A program made the position numbers and the translations under genes. Below, piece after piece: positions 18,074-25,245 of a DNA stretch of 64,000 nucleotides. Location of the stretch: contig JAZQDU010000027.1 of NCBI GenBank assembly GCA_045546915.1, forward strand, positions 190,626 to 254,625, written 5' to 3'. Under the pieces are notes generated by a model, which did not search any database, was not told where the DNA came from, and saw nothing but the letters and a program-made list of their open reading frames with translations. Numbering within the stretch: position 1 is the first letter of the stretch; every line of letters starts with the position of its first letter. The stretch comes from UMGS172 sp045546915 (GTDB lineage: Bacteria > Bacillota > Clostridia > Oscillospirales > Acutalibacteraceae).

Positions 18074-19016
18074 TTTTTATTCTTCTTCTGCACAATTTGT
18101 TGAAAAAGCGGTCAGCAAACGGAGTTTCTACAAGGAAAATAGCCACCATCATCAAAATGCAACCGATAAGTTCTCTTGCTGTCGGCAACATAAAATAGAA
18201 GATACACGAAGTAACCATGGCAAACAACGATTCCAAACTCATAACAAGGCTTGCAACCGAGGGCTCGCAAAGTTTTTGGCTTACAATCTGCAACGTGTAT
18301 GCCACACCCGACGACATAATGCCACAATAAAAAATCGGCACTAAAGACGCCGTTATATTAGCAATACTCAAACAATCACGTTCAAAAATGAGCATCAAAA
18401 CACCCGACACAACCCCGACCGTGAAAAACTGAACGCAGGACAACGCAATGCCGTCAACCTTGGAAACAAAGTAGTCAACCACCATAATGTGCCCCGAAAA
18501 CGCAACGGCGCAAAGCAAAAGTACGGTATCGCCCGTTGAAACAGTAAAACCTTCTTTTACACTTATAAAGTACAGTCCTGCAACGGCTATAACGACTCCC
18601 AACAAGACCGAAACACGTACCCCTTTGCCTAAAAAACAAGAAATAAGCGGTACAAAAATTATGTACATAGCGGTTATGAAGCCTGCTTTACCGGAGCCGC
18701 CCTCAGCAAGTTCGGCATTAAAAATTATACCAAATTGTTGCAAATTTGCAGCAACAGACAAAACAACACCGCAACAAATACCACCTATTATAAGCCTTTT
18801 GTTAAGCAGTTTTTCTTTTACCCCGGTTGTAATTTCACGCTTTTTTTTAAAGAAAAGCACCACGGGAATAAGAACAAGCGCTCCAACAAACGAACGGCAA
18901 CAATTAAGCGTAAACGAGCCTATAAACGCACTTGCTTCTTCTTGCGCCACAAAGGCACTGCCCCAAATAATAGCGGCGACAAGCAGCATTAAACTTCCTT
19001 TAAGGTTATTGCTCAT
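18063..19016 (-). CDS. DMT-superfamily (EamA) transporter
   Basis: 317 residues with ten predicted membrane helices in two EamA repeats. The first repeat begins LKGSLMLLVAAIIWGSAFVAQEEA; the second contains IFYCGIMSSGVAYTLQIVSQK and SLESLFAMVTSCIFY, the typical second-repeat signature. It probably exports amino acids or related metabolites, but the substrate is not predictable. It starts 2 bp after the phosphohexomutase and overlaps the YgjP gene, forming an operon of mutase, transporter and protease. A C-terminal basic tail (NKLCRRRIKNAD) is cytosolic. Confidence 0.9.
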   Translation of the reverse strand: MSNNLKGSLMLLVAAIIWGSAFVAQEEASAFIGSFTLNCCRSFVGALVLIPVVLFFKKKREITTGVKEKLLNKRLIIGGICCGVVLSVAANLQQFGIIFNAELAEGGSGKAGFITAMYIIFVPLISCFLGKGVRVSVLLGVVIAVAGLYFISVKEGFTVSTGDTVLLLCAVAFSGHIMVVDYFVSKVDGIALSCVQFFTVGVVSGVLMLIFERDCLSIANITASLVPIFYCGIMSSGVAYTLQIVSQKLCEPSVASLVMSLESLFAMVTSCIFYFMLPTARELIGCILMMVAIFLVETPFADRFFNKLCRRRIKNAD

Positions 19017-19018
19017 TA

Positions 19019-20545
19019 TTATTCCTCGTCTTCATCTTCTCTAAGACATTCTCTTAAAGTCTCGGTATCAAGGAACTGGCAATTATAGAAAAATTCAGCG
19101 ATTTTTCTTAATATTTTCTTAGCGCCGCCTTCTTGGTCACTTTCAATGTTCATAGGCATAACAGGGTCGTGAACGCTGAGTCTTAACAAGAACCAGCCGT
19201 TATCAACACTTACTCTTATACCTTCGCGGTTGTCATCAGCAATTATGTAGCCTTCATCGGCTTTGGCAGTACACCAACGCTCCAAGCCTTCAATTACACA
19301 CTCACCGTAAAGTTTAAAATCCTCAACGAGAATATTAAAACGAATTTCTTTTTCATCTTTAGGCGTCTTAAGATTGGCAGTAAGGTCGGATATACTTTTT
19401 CCCTCTTTGCCCAGTTTTGCCATCTTAATTATGATTTTTGTTACAAGATATGCTCCGTCGTCAAGGAAGTAGTTTTCTTTCAAAGCAGCATGTCCCGATG
19501 TTTCAATCGCCAAAGGCGCATTAATTCCCTCTTCGCATAAACGCATTGCCTCGTTTATAACATTTTTATATCCGCGTTTAAAACGATGGTGTTTACCGCC
19601 CAAATCATTTTCAATAAAGGTTTTAAGTCCCGACGAAGTAACGCTGTCGGTTACGATGGTCGAGCCCGGCTCGTTTTCAAGAGCAATAGCGGCAGCAAGA
19701 GCAATAAGACGGTTACGGTTAATTTCAACACCGTCGGGGTCAACGCAACCTGCTCTATCAACGTCGGTATCAAAAATAACACCCAAATCGGCATTGGAAT
19801 TAATAACCGCATCGCTGATACTTGCCATCGCAAGAGCATTTTCGGGGTTGGGAATATGGTTAGGGAACATGCCGTCAGGGTCAAGATAAACACTACCCGT
19901 AGTATCGGCACCCAAAGGCGCCAAAACTTTATCGGCATAAAAACCGCCTGCTCCGTTACCTGCATCTACCACAATATGATATCCGCTTAAAGGTTTGTCG
20001 GCTTCGCTTACACCCAACTCATCACAGATGATTTTACGCAAAATCGCCGAGTATTCGGTCATAAAATCACGCGTTGTAACACTGCCTTCGGCATTCGGTG
20101 CAAAGACGCTGTTACCGGCATCGGTGACGATTTTTTTAATATCAGCACCGTCAAGACCGCCCGTTGGCAAGAAGAACTTAAGACCATTTCTGTCTGCAGG
20201 GTGATGACTTGCCGTTATCTGCACAGCACCGTCGCAACCTGCATGAACAGTGGTCATAAACATCGCCGGTGTGGAAGAAAGACCACAATCAATAACACTT
20301 ACTCCTGCCGAAACAAGCGCTTTTATAACCTGAGTTTTAATTTTTTCGGCGGTAATTCTCGAATCGTGACCGACCGATACCGTAAGGTCGGTTGGCTTTT
20401 TGCCTACCTTCTCAGCCAAAAACGGCACAAACGCGGCAGTTATATCGAAAACCGCCTCGTCGGTAAGGTTTACTTCATTGCCGAAAATATCACTGGCAAA
20501 ACCACGGACATCCGAGCCCGACTTTAGTTCAAGATAATCTTTCAT
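19019..20545 (-). CDS. Phosphomannomutase / phosphoglucomutase
   Basis: About 508 residues. ATG 20545 is spaced 8 nt from GGGGAG; the ATG two codons upstream is only 2 nt from it. It is an alpha-D-phosphohexomutase: the phosphoserine loop reads TASHHP (about residues 111-116, the serine carrying the phosphate), the metal loop reads FDTDVDRAG, and the sugar loop region contains IETSGHAALKENYFLDDGAY. The active-site loop is more often TASHNP, so the His variant marks a subfamily. It interconverts hexose 1- and 6-phosphates for envelope polysaccharide or glycogen precursors. The C-terminal phosphate-binding domain holds DNREGIRVSVDNGWFLLRLS. Cytosolic. Confidence 0.9.
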   Translation of the reverse strand: MKDYLELKSGSDVRGFASDIFGNEVNLTDEAVFDITAAFVPFLAEKVGKKPTDLTVSVGHDSRITAEKIKTQVIKALVSAGVSVIDCGLSSTPAMFMTTVHAGCDGAVQITASHHPADRNGLKFFLPTGGLDGADIKKIVTDAGNSVFAPNAEGSVTTRDFMTEYSAILRKIICDELGVSEADKPLSGYHIVVDAGNGAGGFYADKVLAPLGADTTGSVYLDPDGMFPNHIPNPENALAMASISDAVINSNADLGVIFDTDVDRAGCVDPDGVEINRNRLIALAAAIALENEPGSTIVTDSVTSSGLKTFIENDLGGKHHRFKRGYKNVINEAMRLCEEGINAPLAIETSGHAALKENYFLDDGAYLVTKIIIKMAKLGKEGKSISDLTANLKTPKDEKEIRFNILVEDFKLYGECVIEGLERWCTAKADEGYIIADDNREGIRVSVDNGWFLLRLSVHDPVMPMNIESDQEGGAKKILRKIAEFFYNCQFLDTETLRECLREDEDEE

Positions 20546-20571
20546 GTTCATTTCTCCCCAACAAAATACTG

Positions 20572-20700
20572 CTATTTAAAAAGCATATTTGCTCCAAAAT
20601 AGCCAATGGTAATGAGCGACAGCGCAATGACCGTCCACATTGCCGATTTAAAAAACAAACGCATACTGCGTGACATACCGTTTTTTGTATTGTTATCCAT
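20572..20700 (-). CDS. Small single-pass membrane protein (42 residues)
   Basis: Too short for usual ORF lists but well supported. AGAGGTGATAAA precedes the ATG, the frame is open for 42 codons, and it ends 26 bp before the mutase start. A polar N-terminus (MDNNTKNGMSRSMR) is followed by one hydrophobic helix, AMWTVIALSLITIGYFGANML. No family recognised. It is probably the first gene of the mutase operon, so it may be a small membrane partner, but that is inference. Confidence 0.6.
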   Translation of the reverse strand: MDNNTKNGMSRSMRLFFKSAMWTVIALSLITIGYFGANMLFK

Positions 20701-20808
20701 TTTATCACCTCTATTGAAGTGTTGACAAAACATCACAAAAAAATACGGACATACACAATCATAAAGTTATAAAAATATACTGTCATATAGCCCTTTGGAG
20801 GTGCAATT

Positions 20809-21378
20809 ATGACGGTGACTTTTGAAAACGGAATGTTAAAAGTACTTCTTTCAAAGGACGAAACTATAACCTATAACATTGATAAACTGTTTCAGAATAC
20901 CGATAAAAAATCAGCCGAAATAGCCCTTGCTCTACTTTATAAAGAAGCCTTGCAAAAGGTATCATCAAGTCTTCGTTTTGACCGACTGATAATTGAAGTT
21001 TTCCCGTTTTTCGGTGGCGGTTGTGAGGTTACCTTTACTCCCGATAAACCCCGCGTGCCCGTAGCAATAAAAGACAAGCGAACTTGCGTTATTACGGCAG
21101 AATTCCCTGATTCGGAAAGCATGATTAAAGGCATTCTCGTACTATACCGTTCAAAATTTCGTGAAACAGCCGCAAATTTATACACAAAAAACAAAGTTTA
21201 TCGGCTTTTACTGTTCCCCACCTTTGGCCTTAAACAACTGTATAATTTACTGTCGCACACAAGTTGTACCGTAACAACGTCGCTTATTTACTACGCCGCA
21301 ACAAGCGAACACTGGCAGCCGTTATGCCAAAAGACCGCTATTAAAACATTAGGTTCTGCCTTTTTTAGAGACTTCTGA
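20809..21378 (+). CDS. MecA-like adaptor protein (divergent)
   Basis: 189 residues with a clear TTTGGAGGTG ribosome site. The N-terminal part (MTVTFENGMLKVLLSKDE, then LRFDRLIIEVFPFFGGGCEVTFTP) has the beta-alpha layout of MecA-type adaptors. The C-terminal part (DSESMIKGILVLYRSKFRETAANLYTKNKVYRLLLFP) matches the MecA C-terminal pattern that presents substrates to ClpC. Similarity is modest, so this is a tentative call; a Clostridia-specific relative of unknown partner is possible. Its last 14 bp overlap the 3' end of the convergent rpe gene. No terminator is visible between the two, so antisense interference is possible. Confidence 0.5.
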   Translation: MTVTFENGMLKVLLSKDETITYNIDKLFQNTDKKSAEIALALLYKEALQKVSSSLRFDRLIIEVFPFFGGGCEVTFTPDKPRVPVAIKDKRTCVITAEFPDSESMIKGILVLYRSKFRETAANLYTKNKVYRLLLFPTFGLKQLYNLLSHTSCTVTTSLIYYAATSEHWQPLCQKTAIKTLGSAFFRDF

Positions 21379-22009
21379 ACCACTCGGCTCTTTGTTTTAC
21401 ATCCTCAGCCTTAAAAAGGAAACTGCCGACAACCAAAACATCGGCGCCTGCTTCAACACACTGTGGACCGGTAACGTCGTTCACGCCACCGTCGACCTCT
21501 AACAACGTGTTAAGACCTCTTCTGTCGATTTCAGCGCGGAGTTCTCTTAATTTATCAAGTGCGCTCGGCATAAACGCTTGCCCACCGAATCCCGGTTCTA
21601 CCGACATTACAAGCACCATATCACACTTGGGCAAAAATCTGAAAATTTCACTGGGTTTAGTGCAAGGTTTTATCGTAAGGCAGGTTTTTACACCCTCATT
21701 ATGTATCATATCAAGTGTTTCATTTACATCCGAGCCCGCCTCGTAATGAAAGCCCAAATATGTAGCATGTTTTGCAAAATCCTTAATATAACGGTGAGGG
21801 CGGTCAATCATCAAATGAATATCCAGCGGGATATCGGTATGTTTTGCAATAGAATCAATAACCGGCGCACCGAATGACATGTTGGGCACAAAATTGCCGT
21901 CCATAACGTCTAAGTGTACCATTTCAGTACCTGCACTTTTAAGTGTTTCAAGGTCATTCCCCATAGTAAGATAATCGCAACCTAAAATTGAGGGTGAAAG
22001 TTTAGCCAT
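21365..22009 (-). CDS. rpe: Ribulose-phosphate 3-epimerase
   Basis: 214 residues, the normal family length. It is a TIM barrel with the family signatures LSPSILGCDY at the N-terminus, VHLDVMDGNFVPNMSFG (catalytic Asp and metal-binding His), LDIHLMIDRPHRYI, and LVMSVEPGFGGQAF near the end of the barrel. It interconverts ribulose 5-phosphate and xylulose 5-phosphate in the pentose phosphate pathway. Unlike many Firmicutes it is not next to rsgA or a thiamine pyrophosphokinase gene here; it is a single gene with its own promoter at 22042-22070. Cytosolic. Confidence 0.95.
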   Translation of the reverse strand: MAKLSPSILGCDYLTMGNDLETLKSAGTEMVHLDVMDGNFVPNMSFGAPVIDSIAKHTDIPLDIHLMIDRPHRYIKDFAKHATYLGFHYEAGSDVNETLDMIHNEGVKTCLTIKPCTKPSEIFRFLPKCDMVLVMSVEPGFGGQAFMPSALDKLRELRAEIDRRGLNTLLEVDGGVNDVTGPQCVEAGADVLVVGSFLFKAEDVKQRAEWFRSL

Positions 22010-22041
22010 AATGCAACCTCCAAATAATTTTTAACGATGAT

Positions 22042-22070
22042 ATTTTAACCGATTTTACCCACAAGGTCAA
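22042..22070 (-). promoter_or_regulatory. Promoter of rpe
   Basis: TTGACC-17 bp-TAAAAT on the minus strand, about 33 bp upstream of the rpe start; TTTGGAGG follows as the ribosome site. Confidence 0.6.
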
Positions 22071-22100
22071 TAGTTTTAAAACATCAAACCCCTTTTTTTC

Positions 22101-22129
22101 GCATATACCGTAAATTTTGGCGCAAATTA
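22101..22129 (+). promoter_or_regulatory. Possible forespore (sigma-G-like) promoter of spoVAC
   Basis: GCATA and CAAATTA separated by 17 bp, close to the sigma-G pattern (GHATR with a CATNNTA-like -10). No sigma-A-like -10 is evident here. The ribosome site GAGGTG lies very near the predicted start point, implying a very short leader. Assignment is an inference from the known forespore expression of spoVA genes. Confidence 0.4.
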
Positions 22130-22147
22130 AAAAAGAGGTGCAGTAAA

Positions 22148-22591
22148 ATGAATATACAAAGCAACGATTATACCAAACTGGTTGATGCAAAATCACCGCC
22201 ATCACCCATTGTAAAGGATACATTGGCTGCGTTTTTTACAGGCGGTGCGATATGCGTATTAGGTCAGGCTCTGACCTCGGTTTATGAGACGTTACCGCTT
22301 ACCGAAAAAGGGGTTAAGGCGTTGGTTCCCGTAACACTTATTTTTATAACAGCCGTACTGACCGCTTTGGGTGTTTTTGATAAAATTGCAAAATTTGCCG
22401 GTGCCGGCACACTTGTTCCAATAACCGGCTTTGCAAATGCAGTTGTATCCCCCGCCATTGAGTATAAGGCAGAGGGTTTTGTTTTAGGTGTCGGTGCAAA
22501 CATGTTCAAAATCGCCGGCCCCGTCATCGTCTACGGCACGGTTGCGAGTGTAATTTATGGGATTATTTATTGGATAACCACATTGTTTTAA
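22148..22591 (+). CDS. spoVAC: Stage V sporulation protein AC
   Basis: 147 residues. It begins with the family pattern YTKLVDAKSPPSPIVKDTLAAFFTGGAICVLGQ and has about four membrane segments ending VYGTVASVIYGIIYWITTLF. SpoVAC is part of the SpoVA channel of the spore inner membrane that moves dipicolinic acid into the forespore and out during germination. It normally sits with spoVAD and spoVAE, but here it stands alone. Downstream, 1.6 kb away, a damaged second copy of its 3' end is found (24117-24258), so the locus has been rearranged. Good GAGGTG ribosome site. Confidence 0.9.
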   Translation: MNIQSNDYTKLVDAKSPPSPIVKDTLAAFFTGGAICVLGQALTSVYETLPLTEKGVKALVPVTLIFITAVLTALGVFDKIAKFAGAGTLVPITGFANAVVSPAIEYKAEGFVLGVGANMFKIAGPVIVYGTVASVIYGIIYWITTLF

Positions 22592-22637
22592 TTCGTAGGG
22601 CAGGGGCTTGCTCCTGCCACCAAAAAAAGGCTTGACC
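22502..22637 (+). repeat. Direct repeat, copy 1 (spoVAC 3' end + palindrome + terminator)
   Basis: 136 bp matching 24169-24304 at a constant offset of 1667 bp with about six substitutions. It spans the last 30 codons of spoVAC, the GTAGGG-headed palindrome at 22594-22618, and the first arm of the terminator. Copy 2 begins inside the remnant at 24169. Confidence 0.9.
22594..22618 (+). repeat. REP-like palindrome with CGTAGGG header
   Basis: CGTAGGG followed by an imperfect palindrome GGCAGGGGC / GCTCCTGCC. The same header occurs with other stems at 36598-36624, 36770-36796 and 41451-41478, and identically at 24261-24285. Confidence 0.6.
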
Positions 22638-22657
22638 CCCTTAGGTCAAGCCTTTTT
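22624..22657. terminator. Bidirectional terminator after spoVAC
   Basis: AAAAAGGCTTGACC pairs with GGTCAAGCCTTTTT around a short loop. It serves spoVAC and the convergent gene at 22676-23962. Confidence 0.85.
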
Positions 22658-22675
22658 ACTATAATTTAGGTAAAA

Positions 22676-23962
22676 TCATCGCCATTCGAGACTGTGACTA
22701 TCATGAGCAGTAAGACATTTGCCTGGAGCATTTACATAATCGCAATGATATATCAATACTGAATTGCTAAGCTTTGTACAGATAGCACCATTGCGAAATT
22801 TACAGTAAAGTTTTTTGGTGGGTTCTGTGTCGTAATTAGGTTGAGTATTTGATTGTTCAATAAGTCGGTTAATATTATTTATGACAGATTTAATGGCAAT
22901 TTCTAATGTTTCTTTGTATTCTTCAGGTAGTTCACTAGATTTTTGAATTTCCCTGAAACCACTCAGCATTTCTTGCCACTGACTCTTTGTATTGCTTTCA
23001 TACTGCAATCTGCTAAAGAGCCACAAAAAATAACATTCTGTTTTTATATCTAATTTTGCTAATGTTGCAATCTGTCTTGCTACATCAAAATACTTTGAAG
23101 CATCTTCTGCGAGCCGTTCTTTTTCCTCTGTGGTATACATATCAGACAACCACTCGGAAAGCAGATTTTTACCTAAGTAATAACAAGCACTGACACTACC
23201 AAGTTTTGCTGCTTGCTTCATTAGTTCTTCATTTACTGGATCAGAGGCAATGGCCTCTTCGTACATTTTTTGGCCTTCAAGTTGGTCTTCAATCAGTTTT
23301 TCTTGTTGCTTTTTCACTTCTTCCTGCTGTCTTCTTTCTTCTTCCCGTTGCTCGGCTTCTTTTTGTTTGCGTTCTTCCTCTTCTTCTTTTTTCTTTAGAA
23401 TATATGTTTCAGCTTCTTTGCATTGAATTTCTGCCAATGATTGCATCAAATTCATATCGTTTTCTTCAATAGCAATATTATATATTTCTTTTTTTCGCAT
23501 GGACTCAGCTTTTTTTATGTCATTATCTATATCATAAATACTAAATGCCATTAAAAACGATATAAATAGTCCTAATAATGCTAAATATGGCCAAAAAAAT
23601 ATGCCTAACGAAAATATACTTAATACAATTGTACCAGCTATTGCAATCCAAAAAATTCCTGTTCTCCAATAACTTAAAAAGCAGTTTGCAATTACTGTTG
23701 CTAAAAACAGTGCGCCACGCGTTTTCCAAAAGTTATCGCCCAGTTTTAGATAAGAGGTCATAAAAGAGCGTACAGGGCTGTAAAACAAGGAGAGTGTAAT
23801 AAGTACTAAAAGCAAAAAATATATTACACCTGATATTCTTCTTAAAGTTTTTCTTTTTTTGTAGGTTTCACGCTGAGTATATAAGTCAGTCAACTCTTTT
23901 GAAGACAGTGTTCCTCCAGCTTTAAATACTTCTATTTCCTGATACAAAGCTTCTAAATTCAT
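22676..23962 (-). CDS. Unknown membrane protein with coiled coil and Sel1/TPR-like helices
   Basis: 428 residues from ATG 23962, which follows GAGAGGAG; the open frame extends 28 codons upstream without a ribosome site. Near the N-terminus there are about four membrane helices (within about 25-145). A long, highly charged coiled coil follows (about 180-235: EEEEERKQKEAEQREEERRQQEEVKKQQEKL), then helical repeats resembling Sel1 units (MKQAAKLGSVSACYYLGKNL). A cysteine-bearing C-terminus (YCKFRNGAIC ... YHCDYVNAPGKC) could bind a metal. I do not recognise the family. Its base composition is more AT-rich than its neighbours and it lies between two copies of the spoVAC 3' end, which suggests insertion. 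Confidence 0.75.
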   Translation of the reverse strand: MNLEALYQEIEVFKAGGTLSSKELTDLYTQRETYKKRKTLRRISGVIYFLLLVLITLSLFYSPVRSFMTSYLKLGDNFWKTRGALFLATVIANCFLSYWRTGIFWIAIAGTIVLSIFSLGIFFWPYLALLGLFISFLMAFSIYDIDNDIKKAESMRKKEIYNIAIEENDMNLMQSLAEIQCKEAETYILKKKEEEEERKQKEAEQREEERRQQEEVKKQQEKLIEDQLEGQKMYEEAIASDPVNEELMKQAAKLGSVSACYYLGKNLLSEWLSDMYTTEEKERLAEDASKYFDVARQIATLAKLDIKTECYFLWLFSRLQYESNTKSQWQEMLSGFREIQKSSELPEEYKETLEIAIKSVINNINRLIEQSNTQPNYDTEPTKKLYCKFRNGAICTKLSNSVLIYHCDYVNAPGKCLTAHDSHSLEWR

Positions 23963-24116
23963 AGTTTTTCTCCTCTCAAAATTAATGGTATAACTGCCCA
24001 AGAATATAAAGTGTAGAAAATAACCAGAAAATTGAACATTCTGCAATATTCAACAAATTTAGCATAAATAGTATATCACTATATAAAAGAAAAAACAAGC
24101 CTTTTCCAAAAAGGAT

Positions 24117-24258
24117 GTGTCCTATATTAACAGCAGCCGAAGGCGTTGTGTTAGAAGTTGGGACTAAAATGTTCACAATCGCCGGCCCCGTCATCGTCTA
24201 CGGCACGGTGGCGAGTGTGGTTTATGGGGTTATTTATTGGATAACCACATTGTTTTAA
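24117..24258 (+). pseudogene. Truncated spoVAC remnant
   Basis: Reading the frame ending at TAA 24256-24258 gives CPILTAAEGVVLEVGTK, then MFTIAGPVIVYGTVASVVYG and the same VIYWITTLF ending as spoVAC. This is the last 45 or so codons, with no start codon or ribosome site. The final 30 codons differ from the intact gene mostly by silent or conservative changes (Ile/Val, Lys/Thr), suggesting the copy was once functional. The 5' two thirds are missing. The rest of 23963-24320 holds nothing else apart from the repeat and terminator that follow. Confidence 0.8.
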
Positions 24259-24304
24259 TTCGTAGGGCAGGGGCTTGCTCCTGCCGCCAAAAAAAGGCTT
24301 GACC
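24169..24304 (+). repeat. Direct repeat, copy 2
   Basis: Second copy of the 22502-22637 segment, including the identical CGTAGGG palindrome (24261-24285). The pair brackets the unknown membrane-protein gene. Confidence 0.9.
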
Positions 24305-24322
24305 GTTTGGTCAAGCCTTTTT
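24289..24322. terminator. Bidirectional terminator, second copy
   Basis: AAAAAGGCTTGACC / GGTCAAGCCTTTTT with a 4-nt loop. It now serves the minus-strand XRE gene whose stop overlaps it. Confidence 0.85.
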
Positions 24323-24521
24323 AATCAGGAATATACTCTGCAATATCTTCAATACGGCAGTCTAAAGCATCGCATAATTTACTGATAGTCTTTGTTTCAA
24401 TGTTTTCATTTGCTTTTAAGCGACGAATGGTTTTACTATCGATTCCACATCGTTCTCTTAAACGGTAAGTTGTTACCCCTTTTTGTTCCATAAGCTTCCA
24501 AAGTCGGTCAAACTTTATCAA
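24321..24521 (-). CDS. Small XRE-family DNA-binding protein
   Basis: 66 residues from a TTG at 24521 that has GGGGTG 5 nt upstream; an ATG seven codons earlier (24542) has no ribosome site. The whole protein is one HTH domain: FDRLWKLMEQKGVTTYRLRERCGIDSKTIRRLKANENIETKTISKLCDALDCRIEDIAEYIPD. It matches the short Cro/CI-like regulators common in Clostridia that carry little beyond the HTH. It is next to the duplicated spoVAC fragment, so it may have arrived with that segment. Target unknown. Confidence 0.85.
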   Translation of the reverse strand: MIKFDRLWKLMEQKGVTTYRLRERCGIDSKTIRRLKANENIETKTISKLCDALDCRIEDIAEYIPD

Positions 24522-24566
24522 AACTACACCCCATTTTGACATGATTTATATAACACTATAAAACTA

Positions 24567-25067
24567 TTAATACGACAACAGCGGTGCTGAGCCGTCATCT
24601 TTGCCTTTTTCTATACTCTTTACCTCAACGGTGTAACGGTCGCCGTCAGAGTCTACCGTTACACGGTCGCCAACGTGTTTCCCAAGCAACGCCGAGCCCA
24701 ACGGTGATTCTTTACTAATCCTGCCCTCAAGCGGATTACAACGCACCGTAGTAACTATCTGTACGGTATCGGTGTCGCCTTCGTCTACAAACAACAGTTC
24801 TATTTTATCATAAAGTCCTATTTCATCATCGGCAGAACTGTCTTCAATAACGGTGGCGGTCTTTATCATTTTTTCAAGATATCTCATACGACTTTTATTG
24901 CGGTTGAGCGCTTGTTTTGCCGCCTTATATTCAAAGTTTTCACTAAGGTCACCATACGAACGGGTAAGTTGCACCTCAGCAATCTGTTCAGGCATAAGCA
25001 CAAGTTTTCGGTGGTCAAGTTCTTCTTTCATCTTCTTTATATCAAGGCTGGTCAATTCGTTATTCAT
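24567..25067 (-). CDS. greA: Transcription elongation factor GreA
   Basis: 166 residues from ATG 25067, preceded by AGAGGA; upstream in-frame codons lack a ribosome site. The N-terminal coiled-coil hairpin (LTSLDIKKMKEELDHRKLVLMPEQIAEVQLTRSYGDLSENFEYKAAKQALNRNKSRMRYLEKMI) carries the acidic tip residues D and E in DLSENFEY. These position magnesium in the polymerase secondary channel for cleavage of backtracked RNA. The C-terminal FKBP-like domain has RISKESPLGSALLGKHVGDRVTV. Length is normal. Monocistronic by appearance and divergent from spoIIE. Confidence 0.93.
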   Translation of the reverse strand: MNNELTSLDIKKMKEELDHRKLVLMPEQIAEVQLTRSYGDLSENFEYKAAKQALNRNKSRMRYLEKMIKTATVIEDSSADDEIGLYDKIELLFVDEGDTDTVQIVTTVRCNPLEGRISKESPLGSALLGKHVGDRVTVDSDGDRYTVEVKSIEKGKDDGSAPLLSY

Positions 25068-25179
25068 AAAAAATCCTCTTTGCTTGTTATTTACTGTATT
25101 ATATCTTCTTTTTGTTGGATAATCAAGCGTTTTGTGTTCACGCAAAACCGCCAAAAACGTCAAAAAACTACACTACACT

Positions 25180-25212
25180 TAGACAAAATATCCGTTGTTG
25201 TTGGCATATAAT
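25180..25212 (+). promoter_or_regulatory. Probable Spo0A-dependent promoter of spoIIE
   Basis: TAGACA and TATAAT are separated by 21 bp. Unusually long spacing is the hallmark of Spo0A-activated sigma-A promoters such as those of Bacillus spoIIE and spoIIG. The -35 overlaps TTTTGTCTAA on the opposite strand, one mismatch from a 0A box. Inference from pattern only. Confidence 0.5.
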
Positions 25213-25245
25213 AGGCTTGATACAATATGCAAAGGACGGATAAAA

